Assembly: GCA_947034885.2 (NCBI GenBank)
Contig: OX344753.2
Coordinates: 5,270,001-5,334,000 of the forward strand
Reading direction: 5' to 3'
Length of the DNA: 64,000 bases
Source of the DNA: Thuidium tamariscinum
Lineage: Eukaryota > Streptophyta > Bryopsida > Hypnales > Thuidiaceae
Of the stretch, positions 36,438 to 48,514 are shown in pieces. The translations under genes were made by a program, and so were the position numbers. Position 1 is the stretch's first letter. Every line of letters begins with the position of its first letter. A model generated the notes under the pieces. It was not told where the DNA came from, did no database searches, and worked only from the letters and a program-made list of their open reading frames with translations.

Positions 36438-39400
36438 TAATGTTGTAGAAACATAATTTTAATACAAATTTGTTTACTTCAAGTAGAATATAATATGAAA
36501 CCATCAAAAAAAATTACCTTTAATAGATTAATGTTGTTAAATTGATTCTTGTAATTCATTTCAGGACATTGTTACAATGTCCATTTTTCATTTAGGAATC
36601 AAAAAAGAATCTCAAAATTTATTAGATAGTGTATTCAAATCACTTCAATCATTGGTTTATAATGTTTTGATAGCCAATTGTAGCAATTTATAACTTGATA
36701 TGGGATGTTTAACTATTTTTTATTATTTTCCAAATCATCTTATATATTACAAAGAAGGGCTACGTCTAAAAAGAATTCAAAATTGAAGTTTTTTTGAAAT
36801 TTATATTTGAAATATGAAAAGTGAGTTGTAAAGTAGTAAATAGGCCAAAAATCATGGTAAAATTCTTATACATATGTTTGTATTATCTATTGACATGAAA
36901 TTAACTACTAAATCCTAATAAATATGAAAATTTAAAATTAAAGATTTAATAAGTTTTGATTCTTGAAAATAATTTGACTACATGTGTTATAACAAGAATT
37001 AATGTTTTAAGAAAACTAGTCTCATTTTTATTTGTAAATTAGGCTAATTGCAATTATTTCATTCCTAATTCCTTGGTTCCTGAGTGGGTCACTCCAAGTA
37101 TGCTTGTACCTATTTGGGCTCATATTTTTCTAGAAGTTTTGAAGTGTATTGAAGGGGGTTCAATTAGTTCAAATAATTATGTTTTTGAAATGCACTTGAA
37201 TGTGCCATGTTCTATCCTAAATCTATTGATGAAAATATTTCTTCCATTTAATTTATATTTTCCAACAATATGATCAACCAAGATGATTACTTTGAAATCA
37301 CAAGGATGATTACTTTATCCTTTAAGGGCTAAATGTTGTTATATGATTAACTTTTGATGTCACCTTGGTTATGAAGTCATTATTCAAATACTTTTAAATA
37401 TTGAAGAGTCTAACGTAAACCCAAATTTCTACCCTCTTATCTTCATTTAATTATTTAAATTATTTATAAACATTCTTATATGACAACAAGTAGATTAATT
37501 AATAGGCTAGATTGTCAACATGTCTGGATTCCATTCAATCTTTATAGAATTTTTCCTATCTAGTTTCTAGATCATGGGAGCTCTTCAATCAAGGTATTAA
37601 GATCTTTTGAGACCAACACCAAAGTCCACTTTACATTGATCAAATTTCATAAGGAAAGAAGTTGAAGAACCTCGTAACATTCCTCCTTATATACTTGCCC
37701 CACCAAATTTTGATAAACTAGTTTTTTAAACTTTATTAAGGCTCAAAGAAACTCATTAGAATATTTGTACCTATATAAATATAAGACTTGCATACCAACC
37801 TTGCATTGTCATACCTTCTCATGGGGAGATCAATTAGTGTATTTATAAAAAATTGTATGTGTGCAAGTGATTTATTAGCCCCCTTTATATACTTTTTTAT
37901 AAACTATAATTTCAACTTATAATTTTGAGCTTTGCTTAATAATGACTATAATTAGGTTTCTATTGCCAAAAAATTTGGACTTGAAAAACATATAAAATGT
38001 TTTATAAAATAGATTAAAAAATAAACTAAAATGGCATGATTTACAACTCAAATATTTGTAAAGAATGCATTTAGATGACCATTGCATTAATATTCAACAG
38101 AAATAAACATTCGATTGATATTTATCTTTAAAAAAACTTTGCTCATTTTTTGGAAATTTTTTTCTTATCTAAAATAGGGATAAAAGTTATTTTAAGCTCT
38201 TGTACTGTTTTACTTCAAAAATTTATAACTAATAATAATAAAGTTATAAAAATATAAATAATTCAAACCATAAACTTTTAAAGTAAAAGAAAATATTTAT
38301 TTATTTATTTTTCTTTTTAATTAAATATTTGGATATAAAATAGGGGATCCAACATCTTAATACACATGGTCTCTAATGGACATTCTAAGTAATCTCCCTG
38401 GGTACCCCTCTATGATCTTCATTATGTTGTTAATTATTGCTTAAATCCAACCCAAAAATTGTACTGAACATCATTGTCTAGAGGCAAAATGGGACAAATT
38501 TCAAGGGTATCTGATCATCTTACCACTTTTAGGGCTTAAGACAGTTAAAAATTGAAAATTGAACTTAATTTGATGAAGCAAGGATTATCAAATGTAGACT
38601 TTATTCTACTTCGTCTTTAACTCTATACTAGGTATTATAAAAGGCTAATGTTAAGAATAAACTTATGTACAATCATCTTAATTTGGAGTAGATTTCACTT
38701 TACTAACATTCCTTGAACAAACCTGTAACCTTTTGTCCAACCTACAATACATTTGGATTGGAATTGAAAATACTTTACTTAATTTTCTTGAAAGGTTTTA
38801 GTGAGAAGGTTTTTATACTGTTTAGAATTTTGGCCATGGGTTTTAAGGAGATTAAAAAATTATAGGAACTTATTTTAGAAAATTGCAAGGGTTTGAAATA
38901 TAATGTGTAGCCTCCGTATACTTCAATAATTATTGATGTACAATAAAGGTCAATATTTATTTAGTGTGAGATGTAAATAATTAGTATGGGTCCCCTTAAA
39001 ATCCCTAGTTAGTATAGTTTTGGTTGCCATGACTTTTTTATTTTCTATTGTTGTGTCTTTTTTAATTGATGTTTTTTTTATTACCACATCTTCACTATCT
39101 TGGTTGTATTGTTTTTTTTAATTAATGTATTTATAATTATATATCATTTCTTTTTTTGGTTGTTGTCTTTTCAACTTGATGATGATTTTTAATTATTATA
39201 AATGCTTTTAAGTTTTGAAATGAAAATGTTCTTCCTTAAAGAATCTTATACAATTTTGAAATACTTCAAAATTAAGCAATATCGAAAAAATATTCTATAA
39301 CCTTTTAAACATTTCACTTATAAATTTATAGTATTTTAGAACTTTTGACATACTGAAAAAAATATTTAATTTATGTCTGAATCTAACCTTCATATAGGAT

Positions 39401-39499
39401 GCATCTCTTATCTTTTGCAATTAGTAATGAACAAAAAACAAGTGATGTTATCTATATCTATGACTTGTAGCATAGTATTGTACTAATAAAATCACAAGG
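36438..39499. other. AT-rich gene desert
   Basis: No supported gene or delimited element in about 3 kb. Composition and lack of open frames suggest long-decayed repeats. Confidence 0.45.
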
Positions 39500-39745
39500 C
39501 AAATCAACCTATTACAAAAACCATCACAAACACCTAGAAATGACCATCAAAGTCTTGCACAATCTTGCATTAGGTAGTAAGGTAAACTAGTCTATGACAA
39601 GATCCATTACAAACACCTAGGAAATGACCATCGAAGCCTTGCAAAGTCTTGCATCAGGTAGTAGGGTAAAAAAAGCCTATCACAAGACCCATTACAAATA
39701 GTGCTAAGAAATGACCATTAAAGTCTTGCATCAACCTATAATAAA
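39500..39745 (+). repeat. Tandem repeat, period about 85 bp, nearly three units
   Basis: The word GAAATGACCAT recurs at 39537, 39621 and 39708. Each is followed by AAAG(T/C)CTTGCA and a CAGGTAGTA-like block. Units are diverged. No coding role is visible. Confidence 0.65.
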
Positions 39746-40200
39746 CTTTTTTCAATGAATGAGATTTTGTTTACATTAAGGTGGAATTAGTGGCCACAAT
39801 CAATATCTTGGATGATGGTGATGGGGAGTGAAAAGTGATTTGCAATAGGAATGCTCACCTTTTGAGTATAAATTTATCGTGGGAAATGACTTTTTTAGGC
39901 CTTCATGTAGTTGCCATGTTAAGAAATATTGTGACTATTTTAGGTGAGTGAAATGACTACTTTGGATACAAATTCAATTTGTTGGTTTTGGGATAGTTGA
40001 AAGACTCTTTTTAGTTGGGCCAATTGGGTAGCATACTTTAAAAATTCACAACAAATTCATACTTTGTCAAAAAAAATTAAATTTCAATTGCTCTCCCCAT
40101 CTCTCATACTTGTCTTCAAGTGAAAAGAATAATTTTTTTTAACAATGCCAATAGGGCTAAATGGTCATATTGACTGGTTTACCTTACTGCTCTGGGCTGC

Positions 40201-40326
40201 TGCAAGGGCCACCTTGTCCCTAATGAATCAATGTGTTTTTTTTCCGGCGATTTGGAGCAAAATTGCAAGGGCCACCTTGTCCCTAATGAATCAATGTTTT
40301 TTTTTTTGGCAATTTGGAGCAAAATT
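40201..40326 (+). repeat. Tandem duplication of 63 bp
   Basis: GCAAGGGCCACCTTGTCCCT begins at 40202 and 40265. Both units end GGCRATTTGGAGCAAAATT (R = purine) and differ mainly in a poly-T length, so the duplication is recent. Confidence 0.8.
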
Positions 40327-40821
40327 GCACCAAATTTCTTTGTGTGGCATCATGCCTATAGAAAATAAATAGTGAAATTTTGAATGAAATCAACAATAAA
40401 TTTCAAATTTTTTAAAACTATTGGATAAAATCGCCAAATAATGGATGAAAAGAGCATGATATATATGTATTGTGTGTTAATATGATATTTTCTATTCAAT
40501 ATATGGATGAATGTTGAAATTTGGAGCACCACAATAAAATGAAGTATCACCACTTTGACATTTCACAAGAAATGAAAAAAAAAACATTGTAATGAATCTG
40601 ATCAAGCTCTTTGCAATGAGTTAGACTCCACCTGTGTTACAAATGATGAGTGTGTTCAGGGGTTTTCAGGGGGTTGGGTACTGGGGTTTACTGTTTTTAG
40701 GGTTTAGGGTCAGAAATCTGTACTCTGGCAACCTAATGACTCTGATCAAAGTCTTTACACTAGAGTGCAATCAGCGGTAAGCCTTTTGTGTTGTGACTCT
40801 GTCAAGAGCGCGAACAGGATT
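40327..40821. other. 3' flank of the glycosyltransferase gene
   Basis: AT-rich to about 40640, then less so. Contains a short telomere-like TTTAGGG array (two units) near 40695 and another that overlaps the UGT stop codon. No gene is recognised. Confidence 0.4.
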
Positions 40822-43800
40822 CTAGGGTTTAGGGTTCGACTGCAGGTCCAAAGCGACGATGTGATCCACATAGCGCTCTAAGTTGGAAGCAGAAGAGCCC
40901 GTGGATGGAGTGACAGCCTCCCGAAGCATCTGGTTCATCTTCACCACATTTCTTCGTTCCTCCCCATCTTCCATCACCATCCTCCGGACAAGGGATTCAA
41001 TGTGGCCTCGCTCATATTCGCCTTTCTCATTCTCCAACACACGGCCAATCTGGATCCGTTTCTCAACAAACGACGCGTTCTGCCACTGGTCGATGAAGCA
41101 GGGACTCGCGAGAACGGGAGTGCACGTCGCAATGGCCTCCAGCACCGAGTTCCAGCCACAGTGACTCACGAAACAACCCACGGCCTTGTGAGATAGAATC
41201 CTCAGTTGGGGCGCCCAGCGACTGTACAATCGTCCTCGCCCTTTCGTCCGCTCCTCGAACCCTGCCATTCACACAATTCACGCAGTTCGCACAATTCGCC
41301 GAGATTTTCTCAAACCCTTGCACGACTGAAGGAATCCTGATTCTGTGAATAGTCTGGAGCTCCCCTCACGTGGGAGGTACCAGAAGATCCTGGAAACTGT
41401 TGTCCCAATGCCATTCATACTCTCTAACGTGAAATCAGCTAAATTGGCGGTCTTCCCATGCGTCATTTTGACATGGAGAGGACTCTAAACCTTGAATTTA
41501 TTTGAATTTAAGCAAGATTCCTGCAATTCCTTCACAACAATCGTGCACCGTTTAGGGAGGGTTCTCACCACCTTCACCCCTCCCGAACCCCTAAGTCTTT
41601 TCATTTCCTTCATTGCTAGGAATCAACCGCGGCATTTTAATAAAACATGACCAATTTCACGGAATTGAGATCCTCTGACGAATTTCAAACTCTTGAGTCT
41701 TCTGAATCTTCAGTTATCATCTGTAGAATCTAGAGGAGGGAGAGTTCTTCAAAATGACTTCAATTTTGTGGTATTGGCTGAATTTCACGACAATGGCACA
41801 GTACCAGGGAGGCGTTTTATATCTTAATCATATATCACATCAGTCCTTGGTAGTTTTTAGTTCCCATTTTCGAAAATTTGACACATAATCCATAGCAAGA
41901 AAGAGAGACACAGTACAACCTGAACAACAGTGACAATCACGTGTCCTAGGTAGATTTTCATCGAGAACTTTGTGCAGGTGAATGTCACAATTTTGGCTCT
42001 CGGAATCGCTCCAAAATAAATAATGTAATTGAGGTTTGAAGAACCTGAACCTGAATGTTTGAATTGAAATTTGGGCAACAGACCTGGAGGAAGTAATGCG
42101 GCGATTTGCTCCTGCACTGGAGGTCCCTGTTGGGAGACCTTCACGTGGGGTGCCTCGGGGGGTCGGATGACCCAAAGGAAACGGTGTCCGCTGGCCTCCA
42201 AGCCGTGCGCCAGCTCCCGCACCTTTTCTTCCTGGAGGGAGTGGATGCTGCCGAAGGACAAATACACCACCGACCCCGTCGGTTGCGCATCCAACCATTG
42301 TTCCACGTCACTGGCCAGTTTCTGGCCTTTCGAATTCTTCCACTCTGCCATATTCAGAATAGGTGCGGCGCCCGCGCCCTCCGAAGCTGATTCTTTGGTC
42401 GCAAATGCTATTTCTAGAGGCCCTACGGACACCACCTTCGCCACCTGCAAAGTCGCTGACCACCACAATGTTTAGATGGTTCAAATTCTGGAAATCCGCT
42501 ACAATATTGTTGTAGATTTTGGCGCGGTTCCGAGTGCGAACATTGCCGTGACATTCAAGTGCACACATCGAGCTCTAAAACTTTGGACTGAAGTAGATTT
42601 AAGAATCACGACGCCTATTTGCAAAAGTGCCCTAGCAGTGCATGAAATTCAGCCAATATTACGAAATTGGCTTCAATATCTCTCAGTAACACACCCTGAG
42701 ACGGCAGTGTCTCCGATTGGAGAGTTAATTTAGTTAGATTGCAGAGTTTGGACTGGAAACTCTGACGCAGCAGAGGTAAATATAATTGACTGGAGTTAGA
42801 AGCTGAATTGAAGCATTCGTGAGCTGCGCACTTAATACGAGGCAGAAGAATTAAAATGAAACTGAAGATTTAGCTAGATTGCTGCTGAGTTCTGGAACTG
42901 CTTCAGTTGCGAGGCACAACGAAAGCATGTTTCGACTAGAAAATTTGCTACTAGACTAGGATTGATTCTGGGCCGGAGCTACTAAGTGGTGGAAGTAACA
43001 TTGATTGGAGATGTAACATTTGAGGTAGATGTCTTGCAGAAATTTACTTCCTAATCTGAGCTGCTTATGATTGAGGTGATCCATAGGGACTGTCTCAGGG
43101 ACCGATACATAGCTAGATACTAATTAAGAAAAAACTAAAGTTCATTCGATTCGGTACCTCGCCTGTGAATGGGATGGGCTCCTTAAGGGCGTGAAAAACG
43201 TCGGGTTCAAGCTCCTCCACACTATTGACCAAGAAAGTTGCAGTTGCACAAGACTCCGAGAGACTGCGTAGGCAGGCGCTCATCGCGTCCGACTGCTCCG
43301 GCCCACCTTTGACGAAATACTCCCAAACTTCGCCGGGGGCCAGTCTTCCTACTCCCGGTACGTTGAACTCCAGAGATGTCCCAGGCTCCATGGGCAACAG
43401 GCCTTCCTTCGTAAGCAGCGGCACCTGGCAGGCCAGGGCATACGGTCGATCGATATTAAGAACTGGGAGCCAGCTAATACTGACATCGGGCACTGCAAGT
43501 CGATCTGCCGTAGTAGAGCACAAACTGTGAGTTTTGAAAATCTTTGAACACAAAATTATATTAAACACTGTAAGATAGTTTGAAGAGTTTCCCATCGATC
43601 ATGCCAACGAAACTGAGCTAGTTCAACACTTTTAAACGTCAATTCCGCCGAATTCGCGGTATTCCATGAGCCATTTTGACATGGAGAGGACCTGAAACCT
43701 TGAAAATTTCCAGATTTCATCATGATTTCTGCATTACATTCTCAGCATTGTGCTCGACTAAGCCAGAATATATTCCCTTCATTCCCTCTGGGTCCCTAAA

Positions 43801-44542
43801 TCGTTTCAGCTTCCGATCCTTCTGTGCTTGGTGATCAACTGTGCCGTTTCAAGGGCCGGAATATCAAGAATTTACCGAAATTGACGTTCTAAGAGGTGCT
43901 AAACTGCTAATACATGTTTCAATTGAGATTTTGAAATGGTAAACCGGCTGGGTTTTCTTCCTCCGTACATGGCAAACTCTTCCAGCAAAATGTATAAAAT
44001 GGCACATAATTTGGTAGTACTTGAGATCGAATTCGAATGGACAAAGAGCGGCTGAGCTTTACCGAGAACATGAACGCGAGCGTGGCAGCGGACGTGGTGA
44101 CCAGCACATGTCTAGGAATCGACAACGTTTTCTCCACCAGCGAGGACCAAGACAAGAAGATGTCGACGATGAGTAGACACGGAGGCGGCGAAAGCTGTTG
44201 CATAATCTCCGTCGTCCTCTCCGCCATCTCCTCCGGATTGAGCTTGAACAGCCATGGCACGAGTTTCCGAGGACTCTCGGGCTCCGGGATGGGATCCTCC
44301 ACGACGGAGCGCAGGCTTACGTGGGGATCCTCGACGACGTCTTCTTCCACTTCCCGCAGCAATGTCTTGGGTACGACCCCACTGCAGAGTATCGTGACTT
44401 GAACGCCGAGACGAGTGAGCGACTTGCCTAATGCGACAAAGGGAAACAAGTGTCCGGGGGCTGGCATCGCAAGGAGGACGACGTGGGGCTTGGGTACCGC
44501 AGATGCGGCTTCACTAGCCGTACCGCCAACCCCGCAAGCCAT
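40822..44542 (-). CDS. UGT: UDP-glycosyltransferase, family 1 (PSPG-box)
   Basis: Minus-strand exons 44542-44063, 43424-43158, 42444-42084 and 41261-40822 join in frame to 515 aa (family 450-520). Residues 19-35 contain MPAPGHLFPF with the catalytic His (His31). The 44-residue PSPG donor-binding box spans about 385-428, with WAPQ, HCGWNS and a terminal Gln after Asp, which in characterised plant enzymes favours UDP-glucose. One variation is CTP where GVP is usual inside the box. Predicted role: cytosolic glycosylation of a small molecule (phenolic, terpenoid or similar); the acceptor cannot be predicted. Other acceptors in intron 1 (near 43505) were considered, but the AG before 43424 gives phase 0 on both sides and the family-like continuation. 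Three introns are unusual against seed plants. The C-terminal residues come from a telomere-like sequence. Confidence 0.88.
41420..41690 (+). repeat. Intron-3 copy of a repeat shared with UGT intron 1
   Basis: The region around CATTTTGACATGGAGAGGAC (41464 onward) matches 43620-43890 in the same orientation over about 250 bp, with substantial divergence. Both copies lie within introns of the same gene. Confidence 0.6.
41975..42060 (+). repeat. Inverted repeat arm downstream of UGT exon 3 (intron 3)
   Basis: GTGAATGTCAC, CTCGGAATCGC and CCAAAAT in this arm match, as reverse complement, 42480-42570 in intron 2. The two arms flank exon 3 and lie within about 25-40 nt of its splice sites. Confidence 0.6.
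42480..42570 (-). repeat. Inverted repeat arm upstream of UGT exon 3 (intron 2)
   Basis: Partner of 41975-42060 in opposite orientation, about three quarters identical over some 85 bp by eye. Shared words include TGAATGTCAC, CTCGGAA and GCCAAAAT. Confidence 0.6.
43620..43890 (+). repeat. Intron-1 copy of the repeat shared with UGT intron 3
   Basis: Matches 41420-41690 in the same orientation, beginning with AACGT and a CATTTTGACATGGAGAGGAC core and continuing through CTTCATT and GATCAAC-like blocks. Confidence 0.6.
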
Positions 44543-45428
44543 GTATCCTCGATTGCAATGCCAATTGTAACAGTCCTCAATCAGGTTCGATTCCCAACAA
44601 GCTAAGACTCACTTCTCGAGTCAGTGACACTAGCTAGCTCGATCACAAGGAGACTGGTAATTATATGTAATCCTTGTTTGCTTTCCGGGACTATGGCTCA
44701 CTGTTGGTAACGCTGTAAACTGGGATTGGCAATCCTGGAATCCGGGAACCAGAGCTAGCTATTAACCTCCCTGTGATCAATAGAAATGTGACTGCAATCC
44801 TTTGATTTCAACTGATTTCGGACTTCGAATTCGGAGGTGCTAGATCGATCTTCAGTTGCGCAAGCGGAGTGGCGAATAGGAGAGGGCTCTTAAACCGAGC
44901 GGGCATTTCCAACCATCCAGTAGGGGCTCTGAAATGGACATGTGAACTTTGGAAAAATGAACTCTGGATTACAATGGAGCTTGATGAGATTTGCTTATAC
45001 TTTATACTTCTTCAATGGATGGTTTAAGAACCACACTTGGTTCGTTCCTAACTAAGTGGCTAGATGTCTACTAATTTAATTCAAAATTAGGATTCGTTGT
45101 TCAACTACTTCTTACAAGTATTGAAAAATCTAAAATAATGATTAAATCAAGCATTCATTTCAGATTTAGAAAAGGACACTTTTAGAAACCATTTCAATTA
45201 CTTTACACATGTTGCAATGCTAGTTTTTTTCAAACTATGCATGGATGGATGGGTTTCTAAGGGCCTATGATCACAAATAGGGACCTAGACCAGATTGTGT
45301 TCAAAAATTCATAACTAATTCAATAATGCTTCAAAAAATAGGAAACCAGTTGTATTAGATAGGCCTCTCTTTAATGAAAAATAAGCTAAAAATATTTCCA
45401 TCTCAAGAAGTACATGAAAAAGGCACAT
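44543..45428. other. Promoter region of the UGT gene and intergenic DNA
   Basis: The first 400 bp or so are of moderate GC content and are the likely leader and promoter of the minus-strand UGT. The remainder is AT-rich. No other gene. Its right edge includes the ACAT target site (45425-45428) of the next element. Confidence 0.35.
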
Positions 45429-46141
45429 GGGTGATTGCAAGAAACACTTGCCGATTTTGTTACGTTTGGCTGATTTTTTCGGGAGTACTTTAAAATTAGA
45501 AAATTAATTTTTTTTTAAATTTGAAAAATATGAATAGTGTATATACCTCTAAGATACCAAAGGAAATGGATAGAAAAATTCTCTAAGTAGGAGAACTTGA
45601 AAAGTGCCAAACCTCCAGAAAATACATACGTTCATGTTTTAATTAGGGAAAATAGTAAAAATAGATATTTTCAAAAAATAAAAGGTTCCCATTTGCAACA
45701 ACTTTATGGAGATGGTCATTCAGAAAAAAAACCCACCAAAATAATATTTTATATGTTTCAAAATACAAGCAGAAGGGAGCTTGCTTTGTAGACCTCCACA
45801 CCTCACAAAATTAACTTTTTTTAAAAATCCTTCTCTGGAGAGATAGAAGTCTACTAGAAGACAATCTCATCCAAATTTCATGTTAAAATCATTAAAAAAA
45901 GGTATAGCCCAGTACTAAAAAATCCTAAACTATCAAGTGTGACATCCAATTGGGGTCTATTTTTAGATAGTAAAATATTTTTGAAAATTATGAAAAATTT
46001 ATGGAAGGTTTATAATAGTTATGAGTACCTTCCCTACAAGTCTTGAGTCAATTGGACCTAAAACACAAAAGTTATGTCTAAAAAACAAATCAGCATGCAA
46101 CGTGTGATACAAAATAGGACAAGTGTTTCTTGCAATCACCC
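45429..46141 (+). mobile_element. 713-bp foldback-like element, family 5, intact copy
   Basis: Begins GGGTGATTGCAAGAAACACT and ends in the near-exact reverse complement. ACAT is duplicated on both sides (45425-45428, 46142-46145). Internal sequence aligns with the copy at 50732-51462 (TTCGGGAGTACTTTAAAAT, AATTCTCTAAGTAGGA). No transposase. Confidence 0.82.
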
Positions 46142-47815
46142 ACATCAATGTTTAAATGATCGCTTTTTGAGCCTCTTCTTAAACCTCTTACCTTAGTATG
46201 GATTCTCATAATAGACATGGGTAGATATTCATCATAGTCACCTTTTCGTCAAGCTCTAGAATGGCGTGTCAAATTAATGGAATTGACACTTGATATTTAT
46301 TTTATTTTATGGTCTTTCATGTAAAAGACTTCGAAAATTCACAGAAAGAAAAGAATTCTCCAATTATAGTTGTAGTACATTTTTGAGTGAGTTATTGGAC
46401 TAGGGTGGTAACTCCCTCATGATATGTCTATGCTTACTGAATTCTTATTTGTACTTAATATTACTTATTAGATAGTAAACTTAAAGTATTATGTTTTATT
46501 CATTGATATTGATGTAAGAGATTTCATTAGATTTCAAAAACCATATATATAATTTATTGAAATATCAATAATAATTAATTATATCATTCAAAAAGTAAAT
46601 TGACAAGTCTATACTTTATTAATATGTATTATTTATTTATTTTGTATATGGATACCATAAATTTTACAACTTATTGCATACTTGTCAATACAATTGAATG
46701 ATGATTGAATATTAAAAACACTATGATACAATTTTAACTGAATAAATATTTAACTAAATCTAGACAAATTGTATAGTTGTATAATGTATATTATACTTAC
46801 AAAACATAAAGAAATTTCCCTAAGTCCGTAGATGTTGAAGGAAAAAGAATTCTCAAATACTTTGCATATTAGATCTCATAATGACTTGCATTTAATATAC
46901 CCAATACATGCAAGACATTGAAAGATCTTTCAACATTATAATTTTGTATATTTCCAAAGTTTAACTATCTTTCTTTGCATCATTATTTCTTGACTTTGGA
47001 TTGTATGGCAAATTTCATTAAAATTGCAAAATTTCATTACTTTGACATTTTTTACAGTTTAGATTGCACAATGTAAAATCTAAACTAGTATTAGATTTTT
47101 GAAATCTATATGAGTCTAAGATGTTTGAAAACCTATACCAATCCTAGATGTTAGTTTTTAGTTTAGGCTACACATTCTGAAAAATGACATAAAATTTCAC
47201 CATTTTAACAAAATTCACCATTTGTCTAGATTTAGTTAAATATGGCATAAGTCTAATGTATCCTCAAAATCATCATAGGCAAGTTGATATTAGTTTCACA
47301 TATGTATATGATATGCTTATCATACACTCATGATAAGTTCTTAACCCTTCGTAAACCTTTAAATGCCGGGCCTTTGACCAATGTTTTCAACCCCATGTGG
47401 CTGACACTCAGTTTGTTGCCATTTTGGGACTAAATGTGTATGAATTTTTTTAAATTATTATTCGGAGATGTAGTACATCTGTTATGTACTTCCCAAATAT
47501 TTTTTATTTTTTATTTATAGGAAAATTGATTTTTCTAAAAAAATTTGAAGAAAAATCATATCAAACAGTAAATTATCTCAAAAAATTTGAGAATTTTACT
47601 GTGTGTATATTTTAGTGGTAAACATCATGGTGTGAACTCAAATTCTGTGTCATTCCTGGGGGGTGCACTCCCTATTTTTTTCAATTTTTGATATTAAAGT
47701 GCGAATTAATGAAGGGCAATTTTAATTGCCTTGAACCTAAATTTTATACAATTATTCAAAGTAAATAAGCATCCATATAATGGGCTTCTAGACTTTAGAA
47801 ATAATGAAGGATATA
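46142..47815. other. AT-rich intergenic DNA with one orphan TTAA-type end
   Basis: No gene recognised. At 47341 the sequence TTAA + CCCTTCGTAAACC resembles the left end of the TTAA-flanked elements, but no matching right end is found nearby. Confidence 0.4.
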
Positions 47816-48514
47816 GGGTGATTGCAAGAAACACTTGTCCATATTTTTGTCCCCTTGACCTTTACCAAGTAGTTTTTTGCTCATAACTTTTTCATCTTTT
47901 GTTCATTTGACTTAAAATTTGGAGTGAAGATGCACACAAAAGTTTCACATGTTGTGTGATTTTTTCAATTCTTTTTCAATTCTTTTACTATTTTAAAACT
48001 ACTCTTGGTTGGGTATCTACCTTGGCCATTTCGGGGGGGGTTTAGTTCTATTTTTGACCCCAAAATGCAAATTTTGATTTGAAAATTGGCATGCAAGGAC
48101 CTCTACTAAAGTTACACAAGTTCAGAAAATATTTTAAGAAAATATTATATTATATTCTAAAAAAATATTATATTTTAGTCTAAGAAAATATTATACTATC
48201 CAACCAGGGTTGTTCTATAGGTGTAAGTGTATTAAGAGACCATCTTCTCCAAATTTTAGGTCAAAATTCGTTTTTTGGAGATAAATGGTGCTAAAAACCC
48301 CTAAATTGAGTTCTGTGAGAAATTTTCGGGGATATTTAAAAAGAATAGATTATTTTTTAAAAATATACAAAATTCATTATAGATACATAAGAGCTATCAA
48401 TATCTTCCCTATAAATTTTGAGTCATTTGGAGCTAAAACACAAAAGTTATGGCCAAAAATTTAAAAGAAAATTAGGGTGTGACAAAAGACTTTAGGTGTT
48501 TCTTGCATTCACCC
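47816..48514 (+). mobile_element. 699-bp foldback-like element, family 5, variant subfamily
   Basis: Termini GGGTGATTGCAAGAAACACT and (right, reverse complement) GGGTGAATGCAAGAAACACC. The 4-bp flanks do not match, so no TSD is claimed. Its left and centre match the host copy at 50561-52032, its right end matches 45429-46141. The two arms (around 47880-47950 and 48400-48460) are themselves inverted relatives, both reading CATAACTTTT then GACT-AAAATTT inward. Confidence 0.72.

Noticed and set aside
39500-39745. The regular repeats were considered as a CRISPR-like array
   Set aside because: The units are contiguous and diverged, with no constant repeat and variable spacer pattern, and the genome is clearly plant nuclear.
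43480-43524. Alternative acceptors for UGT exon 2 (before 43505 or 43517)
   Set aside because: They require a phase-1 donor that is weak in exon 1 and add residues absent from the family. The acceptor before 43424 pairs in phase 0 with the strong GTAAAG donor.
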